Assembly: GCA_029932755.1 (NCBI GenBank)
Contig: JAOZPK010000027.1
Span: 1-21,343 of the forward strand
Direction: 5' to 3'
DNA length: 21,343 nucleotides
Origin: Candidatus Cloacimonadota bacterium
GTDB taxonomy: Bacteria; Cloacimonadota; Cloacimonadia; Cloacimonadales; TCS61
Of the stretch, positions 1 through 7,705 are shown one piece after another (the stretch's first letter is position 1; each line of letters opens with the position of its first letter). The notes under the pieces were generated by a model that saw only the letters and a program-made list of their open reading frames with translations, ran no database searches and was not told the origin of the DNA. The translations under genes and the position numbers were made by a program.

Positions 1-1460
1 AGCATGTTATCAAAATCTTCCGTAAACTCTTCACCTGTTGGTTGCGGTCTTCTTCGCCCACTGGAATCTTTTTCTCCTAATTCCATTACAGAAAACTTGA
101 TTGCCGTAAGTTTACCGTCTTTTCCAACATTTTCAATTGGATTGGTAAGAAATTTGAAGTTCACACCTTCTTCTATAGCAGCTTTGATCTCATGACTTTC
201 TGCTGGCATTTCACGTCTAGTTCTTCTATAGATCAAGGTTACGTCAGAGCCTAACCTACGGGCTGTCCTAGCACAATCTATCGCAGTATTACCACCACCA
301 ATAACTGCAATTTTATTTCCGATTTTAACTTTTTCACTATAGTTTACTTTTTTCAGGAAATCGATTCCACCAAATACTCCACTAAGTTCTTCACCCTTAA
401 TTCGCATGGTTTTACTAAGTTGAGCTCCTATACCAACGTAAAATGCTTTAAAGCCTTGAAGTCTTAATTTTTCTATATCATTATAAGAACTGATTGGATG
501 ACTTGTTTTAAGTTCAATTCCTTCCTTTAGTATTTGATCAATTTCCCAATCGAGTTCAGTTCTGGAAAGACGATAGGGAGGAATGCAAGAACGCATCATT
601 CCACCTGGTTTGGAATCTTTTTCAAAGATAGTAACTTGATACCCTTTTTGAGCCAGGTAATAAGCACAGGTAAGCCCGGCAGGACCAGCACCGATCACAG
701 CAACTTTATCTTTGTCTTTTTCAACAGGGGCATCTTGTTTCTCAAAATCTTCATGGTGAGAATGTACATAATCTGCAATGAAACGTTTTATGGAAGCGAG
801 AGCTAATGGATCATCATATTCACCGCGACGACATTCACTTTCACAAGGATGGAAACAAACTCTTCCACAAACCGATGGGAATGGATTATTCTTTCGAATA
901 AGATCATAAGCTTCTTTATATTTCCCCTGAGCTACTAAAGCTACATAGCCTTGAACATGGATACCGGATGGGCACCCAATTTGACAAGGTGCAGTCTCTT
1001 TTTTATCGATTACAAAAGCATTGGGAGAAGCCTGAGCATAAGGCTTATAGATAGCTGTTTTTTCTACCAGATCTTCATCAAAAATAGAAACAGTTTGTAT
1101 TGGACAAACTACTGCGCATTCACCACAACCGGTACATTTATCCAGATCAACAAAGCGAGGTCTTTTAAAAACAGTAGCTTTGAAATTACCGGCTTCACCC
1201 TCCAATTTCACTAGTTCGGAATTCGTCATCATATCAATATTCAAATGACGACCACATTCCACAAGTTTAGGAGATATCACACACATTGCACAATCGTTTG
1301 TAGGGAAGGTTTTATCCAACTGAGCCATTGTACCACCAATAGCTGGTGAATCTTCCAATAAAAATACTTTATAACCCAAATCAGCCAAATCCAGAGATGA
1401 TTGAATACCAGCAATACCTCCACCGATAACCATTACAGAACCAACTTTTTTACTATCCAT
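1..1460 (-). CDS. HdrA-GltD fusion flavoprotein (partial, C-terminus beyond window)
   Basis: The visible 486 codons form one open frame that runs off the left edge. Residues 1-100 are HdrA-like: an FAD-binding GGGIAG at 13-18, then the HdrA signature with LDKTFPTNDC at 48-57. A ferredoxin motif follows (C109, C112, C115, C119). From about 158 the protein is like GltD, the small subunit of glutamate synthase, with a Cys-rich entry region (C159, C163, C198, C202, C206, C210). A second FAD motif, GAGPAG, lies at 257-262, and an NAD(P)-binding GGGNTA falls near 380. It is therefore probably a cytoplasmic FAD/Fe-S oxidoreductase that passes electrons between NAD(P)H and an Hdr or ferredoxin partner. 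The start ATG has a GAGGAG ribosome site, and the gene follows the FrhB-like gene by 41 bases, so it is likely co-transcribed. The physiological partner is unknown. Confidence 0.85.
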   Translation of the reverse strand, partial: MDSKKVGSVMVIGGGIAGIQSSLDLADLGYKVFLLEDSPAIGGTMAQLDKTFPTNDCAMCVISPKLVECGRHLNIDMMTNSELVKLEGEAGNFKATVFKRPRFVDLDKCTGCGECAVVCPIQTVSIFDEDLVEKTAIYKPYAQASPNAFVIDKKETAPCQIGCPSGIHVQGYVALVAQGKYKEAYDLIRKNNPFPSVCGRVCFHPCESECRRGEYDDPLALASIKRFIADYVHSHHEDFEKQDAPVEKDKDKVAVIGAGPAGLTCAYYLAQKGYQVTIFEKDSKPGGMMRSCIPPYRLSRTELDWEIDQILKEGIELKTSHPISSYNDIEKLRLQGFKAFYVGIGAQLSKTMRIKGEELSGVFGGIDFLKKVNYSEKVKIGNKIAVIGGGNTAIDCARTARRLGSDVTLIYRRTRREMPAESHEIKAAIEEGVNFKFLTNPIENVGKDGKLTAIKFSVMELGEKDSSGRRRPQPTGEEFTEDFDNM

Positions 1461-1501
1461 CAACTACAACTCCTCAATTTGAGAATCTTGCGAGAGAATT
1501 T

Positions 1502-2623
1502 CTATTTTCCAGCAGAATTAATCTTCTGCTCGGTTCGAATTTTCTTTTTTATTGCAAAATCTTTTATTATATTAATTAATTTATTATCTTTATCTTTACT
1601 GTTACAAATAGTTTCTACATGATTTTGAACGTAACCTTTGTATAACGCTTCAGAATAAATTTGTTTACCAATAGAATTCCTGACAATAATACTAGTGTAA
1701 CCATCTTCCGATCCTAAACCACCAGCCGATATATCAGCATAATCATTGGCAAAATCAGAACAGGCAAGACAAGCATCATGTGCAATTTGTTCAATTTCTT
1801 CCAATGGAATATAAATTATTAATCCCGACTTCATATGGAGAATCAATTTATCTTTAATATTTACTTTCTCAATATCTTCAATTTTAATATTATGTTTTTT
1901 TGCAAAATTTTGTTTCATAAGATCATCCAATGTAAAACATTGCATACAAAACAATCCAATTGTAAATACTATTAAATGTGATGGGACAATATTCATAGCC
2001 TGCATTTTGCGGATTGCTTTGATCTGGCAGGGAGTTCCCACCAGAGCTAATCTTTTCATATCTTTTTCTGCTGAGTCCTTAATCACTTTTATCACTGGGA
2101 AACAGGAAGAATATACATTTCCCAATTCATCCAGATGAGTAGCTTCTGCCCAGAAAGATCCGGCAGCATTTAAAAGTTCAGTTCTGTTTTTTGCGATCAT
2201 TGGAATTCTACCACAGGTTTCTGTTCTTTTAGAAACAATAGCACCATCAATAAAATTATTTTCCAACATGTATAATAATAATGAACTAACCACCCCACCA
2301 TCGGTGGCAGCAGTTCTAACTTCAACATCAGTTGATCTGGCTGAAAAAATATCCTCCCAATTACCAATTGGATATTTCCAATTATGTTTATCTTTTATTT
2401 CTTCTTCCAATTCTATTGTTTTAGGACAGATCAAATAACAAATACCATCTTCGAGGCATTTGTCTTTATCTGCATATTCAGGGTAGCCGTCTTTACCAAT
2501 TTTGAGAGCATCTATTCCATTTGCACTGCAAAAAGAAACACAGCCACCACAACGGTTACACAGGTTCTGATTTATTACTTCATTAAGTAGATTATCAAAA
2601 CTTAATATTTTTTCTTGTAACAT
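1502..2623 (-). CDS. FrhB/FdhB-family flavo-iron-sulfur protein (coenzyme F420 hydrogenase/dehydrogenase beta subunit family)
   Basis: This is a cytoplasmic protein of 373 residues. It has an N-terminal ferredoxin region (C22, C25, C28, C32, then C56, C62, C66) followed by the FrhB-type N and C domains. Visible family landmarks are the TDGGVVSSLLLYML stretch near residue 110, GTPCQIKA near 195 and CLACSDF..DISAGGLG near 290. The family binds FAD and Fe-S clusters. In archaea it reduces F420; in bacteria without F420, members use ferredoxin, NAD(P)H or Hdr partners. A strong AGGAGG site precedes the ATG. It sits between the sulfurtransferase block and an HdrA-GltD fusion, so electron exchange with that fusion is a fair inference. 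The electron acceptor cannot be told from sequence. Confidence 0.85.
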   Translation of the reverse strand: MLQEKILSFDNLLNEVINQNLCNRCGGCVSFCSANGIDALKIGKDGYPEYADKDKCLEDGICYLICPKTIELEEEIKDKHNWKYPIGNWEDIFSARSTDVEVRTAATDGGVVSSLLLYMLENNFIDGAIVSKRTETCGRIPMIAKNRTELLNAAGSFWAEATHLDELGNVYSSCFPVIKVIKDSAEKDMKRLALVGTPCQIKAIRKMQAMNIVPSHLIVFTIGLFCMQCFTLDDLMKQNFAKKHNIKIEDIEKVNIKDKLILHMKSGLIIYIPLEEIEQIAHDACLACSDFANDYADISAGGLGSEDGYTSIIVRNSIGKQIYSEALYKGYVQNHVETICNSKDKDNKLINIIKDFAIKKKIRTEQKINSAGK

Positions 2624-2645
2624 AAAACCTCCTGAACAACAGATA

Positions 2646-2673
2646 TTCAGGGAACTATTAATAGCTCCCTGAA
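2646..2673 (-). terminator. Inverted-repeat hairpin after the tandem rhodanese gene
   Basis: This 28-base near-perfect palindrome reads TTCAGGGAGCTATT / AATAGTTCCCTGAA on the minus strand. It has one G-T wobble and can form 12 pairs around a TTAA loop. It lies 10 bases past the rhodanese stop codon and before the ribosome site of the FrhB-like gene. The downstream stretch (TATCTGTTGTT) is only weakly T-rich, so it may be a leaky terminator or an RNA-processing or stability stem. Confidence 0.55.
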
Positions 2674-2683
2674 TTCAGATCAT

Positions 2684-3535
2684 TTATTTAACTGGATTTG
2701 CTGAATCCGATTGCCATTCGTAATATGCACCATCGTAAACTTTCACGTTTGAATAACCAAGTATATCAACAAGAGCCATATAAACTATACCCGCACGAAC
2801 ACTTGAAGCACAATAAAGAATAATTTCTTTATCGTTTGTTATGCCTGCAGCATTCATAGTTTTTGTGATCTCTTCTTTCGATTTGATCGTTCCATCTTCA
2901 TTTACAACTGCCTTGTATTCCAGATTAACCGCTCCTGGAATATGTCCGTATCTTTTTATGTTCTTATCAGTATCTTTCCCTGCAAATTCATCGGCAGAAC
3001 GTACATCAAGTAGGACAACCCCTGCATCGCCTTTATGTGCTTTTACATAAGCCAAATCAGTTATAATTGCTTTATCAGGAGTTGCTTTGAAAGTTGTTGG
3101 AGTAATTTTAGTTGCATTTTTTGTAACTTTACCACGAATTTTTCCCCAACCTTTCAGGTGACCATTCAGAATACTTATATCACCGGCACCCATATATTTG
3201 AATATCCAATATAATCTACCCGCTGCTTTATTGCCACCGGTATCATAGATCACGATCTTGCTTTTTTCAGAAATTCCTTTTTCCCCAAATATTTTCGCGA
3301 CCTCATCTGCACTTTTAAGCATTGAAGGAACACCATCTGTTTTGTATAGATTTTTGTGATCAATATTAACAGCTCCAGCAATGTGTTTGGCACCATAATC
3401 TGAAGCATTTCTTGCAGAAACAATGATCACATCACCACTTTTTGCAAGTGTTTTAAGTTCCTTTGCGCTTACAATACCGGCAAAAGCTAATTGTACTGCT
3501 AAAAGAATTATTATAAATCCTATTAATTTTTTCAT
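2684..3535 (-). CDS. Exported tandem-domain rhodanese (thiosulfate sulfurtransferase type)
   Basis: The protein has 283 residues with a Sec signal peptide (MKK, hydrophobic stretch 5-18, likely cleavage after AFA at residue 19). Two rhodanese domains follow. The first (about 25-135) has an active-loop position D98-T-G-G-N-K with no cysteine and is the usual inactive copy. The second (about 158-280) carries C242 in CASSVR, the persulfide-forming loop. Domains of this kind move sulfane sulfur from thiosulfate or similar donors to thiol acceptors, here in the periplasm. It follows the porin gene by 13 bases and is part of the block with two rhodanese lipoproteins, TusA and YeeE. Its stop is TAA and it shows no selenocysteine. 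The start has a GGGGA site. Confidence 0.88.
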   Translation of the reverse strand: MKKLIGFIIILLAVQLAFAGIVSAKELKTLAKSGDVIIVSARNASDYGAKHIAGAVNIDHKNLYKTDGVPSMLKSADEVAKIFGEKGISEKSKIVIYDTGGNKAAGRLYWIFKYMGAGDISILNGHLKGWGKIRGKVTKNATKITPTTFKATPDKAIITDLAYVKAHKGDAGVVLLDVRSADEFAGKDTDKNIKRYGHIPGAVNLEYKAVVNEDGTIKSKEEITKTMNAAGITNDKEIILYCASSVRAGIVYMALVDILGYSNVKVYDGAYYEWQSDSANPVK

Positions 3536-3548
3536 TTTTTTCCCCTAT

Positions 3549-4583
3549 TTAGAACTTCACCTGAAGCTGCATTAGGATCTCATCATTAGAAATTTCATTG
3601 CCTTCTTCAGCTTTATAAAGATAGTTCAACTGTAATCTTGTCCAATCGTTGAAGAAATAATTGAACCCGAAAGTAATTACATCTTGAGCATTCTTATCTA
3701 CATCATTGTTAGGATCGTATGATTCATACTTAACAATAGGTTGAATATTCCATGGTGTCATATACAAAGCATGAGCCCAAAAACCACTGCGATTGATCGA
3801 ACCTTCGTGGACCTCCACGGGATCATCACCTCAGCCACCGCCAGTTGTATAAGAACCAATATCTTCAGCAGAAATGTACTCACCCTGAATTAAAATATTA
3901 GAATAATTAATCTGAAATTCAGCAGCATATCTTTTTCTTTCATCTTCATCAGCACCTTGTACAATAGTAGGTGCTGTTCCATATTTATAACTTCCACCAA
4001 CACTCAAATATTCAATCGGAGAGATAACCAATCTACCAGAAAATGCTTTGTTTTGGTTGTCATCTCGTTGATTGAATTCTGATGCATTTGTAAAAGAGAA
4101 TGCATATTTAGCTAATTTATTGTAGTGTCCGCTAAACATAATACCCATATCTCTTTGTGGAGAGACAAGTTCATTAACTACAATAGATCTCTGTATGGAA
4201 TGCAAACCCTGACAGGGTGTATTCAATTCCAAACTGAAGGGAGATTTGAATTGTCCAAACGATAGATTAATCCAGGGAGCTAATCTTGAATATGTAATAA
4301 ATCCATCCAGTAAATACGGAGTATCACCTTTATAAGGACTGAATTCAAACATTATATAATAGCTGAAATCATACGGGATATTCCCTACAAGTCCCATCCG
4401 CGCACGATTGAAAGTAAAGCTGTTCTCATTGTCATCTTCGTTGAACTGATATTCAAATTGAGATTGCAAATAACCTACTACATTTACACCTTCATCGGAA
4501 GAAGCTTCCATACAACCTTGTGCAAAAGTTAGAAATGGAATGCTTAACAAAACTACAGTAAAAAGCAAAACTAATTTTTTCAT
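3549..4583 (-). CDS. Outer-membrane porin (phosphate-selective porin O/P-like) with internal selenocysteine
   Basis: Read through the in-frame TGA at 3831-3833, this is a 344-residue protein with Sec at 251. Residues 1-21 look like a signal peptide. The rest is rich in alternating aromatic and polar strands typical of the porin O/P family, with an FNRARMGL stretch near 58-65, and it ends in LQVKF with the C-terminal Phe expected of an outer-membrane barrel. The 93 codons after the TGA stay in the same frame and complete the barrel (NIQPIVKYESYDP, GFNYFFNDW), so the TGA is not the end of the gene. A stem-loop with loop AGGT lies at the right distance for SECIS. The Sec context is TTGGG-U-GDDPVE, probably in a loop between two strands. 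The gene follows a double-rhodanese lipoprotein gene. It resembles ExtI, the porin-like protein linked to selenite reduction in Geobacter, but the substrate is unknown. Confidence 0.85.
3806..3819 (-). promoter_or_regulatory. SECIS-like hairpin in the porin gene
   Basis: The minus-strand sequence CGTGG-AGGT-CCACG forms five G/C-rich pairs. The loop guanines lie 18-19 bases after the TGA at 3831-3833. E. coli fdhF has its loop GG at nearly the same distance in an AGGUCU loop. A further pairing of GATCC with GGTTC around a small bulge could lengthen the stem. This supports selenocysteine insertion rather than termination. Confidence 0.85.
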
Positions 4584-4599
4584 TGTTACTCCTAAAATT

Positions 4600-4624
4600 G
4601 GGAGCGGAATAATTTTCCGCTCCC
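4600..4624 (-). terminator. Perfect 10-bp hairpin between rhodanese lipoprotein and porin genes
   Basis: On the minus strand GGGAGCGGAA pairs with TTCCGCTCCC around a five-base AATTA loop, 11 bases past the stop codon at 4636-4638. The sequence after it is AATTTT and then the porin ribosome site (AGGAG). It could be a weak terminator or an attenuating or processing stem that sets porin level relative to the upstream genes. Confidence 0.6.
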
Positions 4625-4635
4625 CTCTAATTTAA

Positions 4636-5607
4636 TTATTCACCTGTATCGTAATCATAATCCATAGAAGCTGACCATTTATGTCCTAACAGAGCATCAT
4701 AGATCATACTGTTAGCACCAAATTTCAAGCTTTTTGCATCATAACCCAAAACTGTGAGATATGCTGTAACCATTGAAGAAGTCTGACCTGTCCAGCAATA
4801 TGTTACTACAATTCCTGCAGGATCAAGATTTTCCAAAACTAATGGTTTGATTCTGTAAGCACCATCAATATTACCGTAAGTAACTACATCTTCTGCTGCC
4901 CAGTAATTATTAATGAAGAAATCACCAGGATTATCAAGAGCACCAATTGTTGTGTCCCCATCTAAAGCTGTAATGCCTTTAAATCCACCATCTAATAAAG
5001 CAGCAACTCTTTCAGCAAGAATGCCAACACCATCTTCAAGATTGGTATCGATTTCAGGATAATCAAAAACTTCTGTATCGGCAATAAGACCAGGTGCAGC
5101 GACCCAGTTCGCATGATCTAATTGTGCACAATTACCTGTCCAAAGGTCGAAGTCACTATGCCATCCACTCATTCCCCATTTAAGAACTTTTGCATCTGTG
5201 TAACCTGAAAGACGAAGAGCCATTACAGCATGACCTGCTGCTTGACCTGTGTAACAAACAACTACGATTGGATTATCTGCTAATGCAGCATCATCAACAA
5301 TTGTTCCTAAAGAAGATGCAACTGAACCTGGAACGTGTCCATCAATGTAATCAACGACACCATTTCCATCTTTATCACTTGTTCTGATGTCCATAACATA
5401 ATTTTGATCAAGAACCTGAACAAGTGAATCTGGAACAATTATCCAACCAGCTAGTAGATCAGTAACGGTCATTCCATTGCCATCCATGTAAGTAGTTAAC
5501 ACCTCAAATGCATTTACATCAGGATCAGTCGTATCATCCTTACATCCCGCTACAAAGATCACAGACATTACTGCGATCACCAATACAAATTTCATCCATT
5601 TTTTCAT
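4636..5607 (-). CDS. Double-rhodanese lipoprotein (ExtH-like)
   Basis: The protein has 323 residues with a lipoprotein signal peptide; the lipobox VAGC ends at C22. Lys at +2 suggests outer-membrane sorting under the E. coli rule. Two rhodanese domains follow, with active loops C118-Y-T-G-Q-A and C271-W-T-G-Q-T, each in the CxTGQ form common to periplasmic rhodanese lipoproteins, so both may be active. An acidic DKDGNG stretch at 78-83 may bind calcium. The start at 5607 is preferred over an upstream in-frame ATG at 5682. It has an AAGGAG site and gives a proper signal peptide, while the upstream one overlaps the previous gene. It lies between a Sec-rhodanese and a Sec-porin gene. ExtH of Geobacter pairs with a porin in the same way. 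The likely role is sulfur or selenium transfer at the outer membrane. Confidence 0.85.
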   Translation of the reverse strand: MKKWMKFVLVIAVMSVIFVAGCKDDTTDPDVNAFEVLTTYMDGNGMTVTDLLAGWIIVPDSLVQVLDQNYVMDIRTSDKDGNGVVDYIDGHVPGSVASSLGTIVDDAALADNPIVVVCYTGQAAGHAVMALRLSGYTDAKVLKWGMSGWHSDFDLWTGNCAQLDHANWVAAPGLIADTEVFDYPEIDTNLEDGVGILAERVAALLDGGFKGITALDGDTTIGALDNPGDFFINNYWAAEDVVTYGNIDGAYRIKPLVLENLDPAGIVVTYCWTGQTSSMVTAYLTVLGYDAKSLKFGANSMIYDALLGHKWSASMDYDYDTGE

Positions 5608-5646
5608 TTTTCTCTCCTTTTTTTTTTGGTTTTTACTATTTTTTTC

Positions 5647-5660
5647 ACATGAACTCATGT
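5647..5660 (-). promoter_or_regulatory. SECIS-like hairpin after the rhodanese UGA codon
   Basis: The minus-strand sequence ACATG-AGTT-CATGT gives a five-pair stem whose loop has G in the second place, 21 bases after the TGA at 5675-5677. That meets the usual bacterial SECIS rule of a G among the first two loop bases at 16-37 bases. The hairpin lies past the gene's TAG, which is acceptable because Sec would be the next-to-last residue. There is only one loop G, so support is weaker than for the porin. Confidence 0.6.
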
Positions 5661-5668
5661 ATTTATTA

Positions 5669-6214
5669 CTAATCTCAGCCACCGGAATCGGAAATTTCTT
5701 CTTCCAATGGAAGTGACGGATCTAACCAAATCCTATAACCACCCTGCAAACTATAAACATTCGCATAACCCATCTTTTGTAAAGTTAATGCAGCTAATGC
5801 ACAGCGTCCACCGGATTTACAGTAGATAGCTATTACCTCATCTTTGGTTGGCATTTCCACCCAAAGATCATCATCCCAATACGATTGATCTCCTATCTTG
5901 AATTCAAGAACACCACGAGGAATATTTACTGTGAAAGTTTCAGGATATGGGTATTCATCATCTTCGTCGGGTTGATTTATATAGCCAGCATCAAATTCTC
6001 CGGGTTCTCTTATATCAATGAGCACACGAAGTTTTCCCTCTTCCAACATCAATTTAAAATCATCGTAAGAAATTTCTGTAATCCCTGCTTTAGCTTCACG
6101 CACAAGTGCTTTAGAATTGGCAAACACTTCTCCGGCAGCAAAACTTTCTCCACAACCAGAGAGAACTATTAATAGGAGAGTTAATGCAGCTATAATTATA
6201 TATTGCTTTTTCAT
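5669..6214 (-). CDS. Rhodanese lipoprotein with likely C-terminal selenocysteine
   Basis: A lipoprotein signal peptide ends at C21 (LSGC). One rhodanese domain spans about 45-170 with IDIREPGEF at 66-74 and the active loop C132-K-S-G-G-R-C138, a six-residue persulfide loop with a second cysteine. The reading frame meets TGA at 5675-5677 and then Asp and TAG. If TGA is read as Sec the protein ends SDSGG-U-D (181 residues); if not, it ends at Gly179. The residues before this UGA match those before the porin UGA (GG-U), and a SECIS-like hairpin follows. A Sec on a flexible acidic tail could resolve the persulfide or perselenide formed on C132. It follows the YeeE gene by eight bases. The rhodanese call is firm; the Sec call is moderate. 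Confidence 0.8.
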
Positions 6215-6222
6215 TTTTCCTC

Positions 6223-7440
6223 CTATAATGCCGAGAATTTGCCGGTTTTTTCATTCCACTTGGCAAACATGTACCAAAGAAGCAATATGAGTAAAACCAG
6301 AACCACAGCACCTGTATACCCAAGAACGTCAGGCAGGAACATTTGTTTCTGCATTGATTCGGGTAACATTTTCTTAACAGCAGGAACGATGAATCCTTTA
6401 GATAGAGGAGCCATAATTACAAATCCCAAAGCAGCCATCCATAACTTAACATGACCTTCTCCAGCTCTCCAAAGTGTTCCAACTGCACATCCACCAGCTA
6501 TTGTCATGCCCAATCCAAAAATAATACCACCTATTAGAGCACGCAGCCAGAAGTTCGCATAAACAGCTTTCATCTCAATAGCGCGAGATGCAAGTTCGCC
6601 TGCATTACCCACACCAAAATATTTAATAACAGTAAATCCAATCATTGCAATAAGAATACTTAGCATTACTGCAACCGGAGCAGTTGCTTCACCCGTCATA
6701 AATGGCTCACGGAAAGCACGAACGATACAATAGCGGGATCTTTGCAGGATCATTCCCAGAATCAAACCGATCATAACATGCCATCCGATAATCTTCATTG
6801 CACCGGAACTAGAAGCAGTGTAGGTATTAAATAGAAAGAGAACCACAGCAATCATTATCCAACCCAACCATCTTTGCCAACCGGTTTTCTTTCCAGATCC
6901 GGTTAAGAAAGTAAATGATTTTCCCATACTGATTTTGGGAAGTGCTTCCATTTCCCACAAAAGATAGCGCAATGCAATAAAAGTACCTATCATGAAGCCG
7001 GCAGCAAGAGTTAGAGCTCCAGCTGAAAGTGCAGCCAGACCAGTAAAAAAACCACCGGTTGTACATCCAGCACCTACAGTGGCTCCTATAGCCATGAGAG
7101 CACCACCAACAAATCCTTTTACTAACTCACCAACAGGGGCAATCCGAATACCAAACTCTCGTGAAAAAAGCGACGAAACAAAAGCTCCCACTACAACAAA
7201 GATGTTCAGTAATGCAACAGCATGAAGGCTTATAGGAACTTTAGTTCCAAGACTTGTAACCCCAAGAATCTGGAATAAGTTTTGACCAATATTTGTATAC
7301 CCGCTGCTTGAACCCCAGGGATATTTGATCACAAAGAGAAGAATGTTCATCAACGCCAGCAAAATACCACCAACCCACATAGGCCAGGATTTATCGAACA
7401 TTGAATCGAATAATTCTCTTAGAACTCCTTTTTTAAACAC
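6223..7440 (-). CDS. YeeE/YedE-family sulfur or selenium compound transporter
   Basis: This inner-membrane protein of 405 residues has about ten hydrophobic segments and is built from two half repeats. Each half carries the family's Gly-rich cysteine motif: GAGCTTGG with C126 and GGCAVGT with C318. A third conserved-looking cysteine is C238. YeeE (PF04143) passes thiosulfate by relay between such cysteines, and a YedE branch is tied to selenium metabolism. The start is GTG with an AGGAG site. It lies directly downstream of a TusA gene and upstream of exported rhodaneses, the usual setting for uptake of a sulfane-type compound that is handed to TusA. Whether sulfur or selenium is moved cannot be told here. 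Confidence 0.88.
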   Translation of the reverse strand: MFKKGVLRELFDSMFDKSWPMWVGGILLALMNILLFVIKYPWGSSSGYTNIGQNLFQILGVTSLGTKVPISLHAVALLNIFVVVGAFVSSLFSREFGIRIAPVGELVKGFVGGALMAIGATVGAGCTTGGFFTGLAALSAGALTLAAGFMIGTFIALRYLLWEMEALPKISMGKSFTFLTGSGKKTGWQRWLGWIMIAVVLFLFNTYTASSSGAMKIIGWHVMIGLILGMILQRSRYCIVRAFREPFMTGEATAPVAVMLSILIAMIGFTVIKYFGVGNAGELASRAIEMKAVYANFWLRALIGGIIFGLGMTIAGGCAVGTLWRAGEGHVKLWMAALGFVIMAPLSKGFIVPAVKKMLPESMQKQMFLPDVLGYTGAVVLVLLILLLWYMFAKWNEKTGKFSAL

Positions 7441-7453
7441 AATCCACTCCTTT

Positions 7454-7681
7454 TTACTTCTTTTTGATGTAAAATTTAAAAGTACCAGCTTCTTCTGATT
7501 GCTCTAAGAAAAAGTTTCCTGTTTTCTCACACCAGGCAGGAATATCAGTTTTTGAACCGGGATCCGTTCCAAGCATTTCCAGAACTTCTCCACTATTCAT
7601 TTTCTTAATTGTTTTTGCCAATTTAATAATCGGCATTGGGCATGATAGCCCTTTACAATCCAAATTTTGATCTGCTTGCAT
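7454..7681 (-). CDS. tusA: TusA-family sulfur carrier protein
   Basis: The protein has 75 residues, the full family length. It shows the CPxP signature as C14-P-M-P, with C9 just before it and C51 in the DIPAWC segment. TusA proteins carry sulfur as a persulfide on the CPxP cysteine, and a YedF relative works in selenium metabolism. C51 is typical of versions from anaerobes rather than E. coli TusA. The gene lies between HdrC and YeeE, which fits a role as carrier between the transporter and the Hdr-type complex, as in sHdr sulfur-oxidation clusters that join TusA, rhodanese and Hdr genes. The ATG has an AGGAG site. Confidence 0.88.
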   Translation of the reverse strand: MQADQNLDCKGLSCPMPIIKLAKTIKKMNSGEVLEMLGTDPGSKTDIPAWCEKTGNFFLEQSEEAGTFKFYIKKK

Positions 7682-7705
7682 AATTTTCTCCTTTTTTGTT
7701 TTTTA

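Noticed and set aside
3549..4583. Reading the porin as a pseudogene broken by a stop codon
   Set aside because: There is no frame change, the downstream half is a well-kept barrel end, and a SECIS-like hairpin follows the TGA. Sec decoding explains all three.
5647..5660. The 14-base near-palindrome as a repressor operator
   Set aside because: It lies inside the operon right after the UGA codon with SECIS spacing and no promoter is visible, so the RNA explanation is simpler. An operator cannot be fully excluded.
5605..5682. Longer start for the double-rhodanese lipoprotein at 5682
   Set aside because: It would overlap the previous gene, lacks a ribosome site, and would bury the lipoprotein signal peptide. 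The ATG at 5607 has an AAGGAG site.
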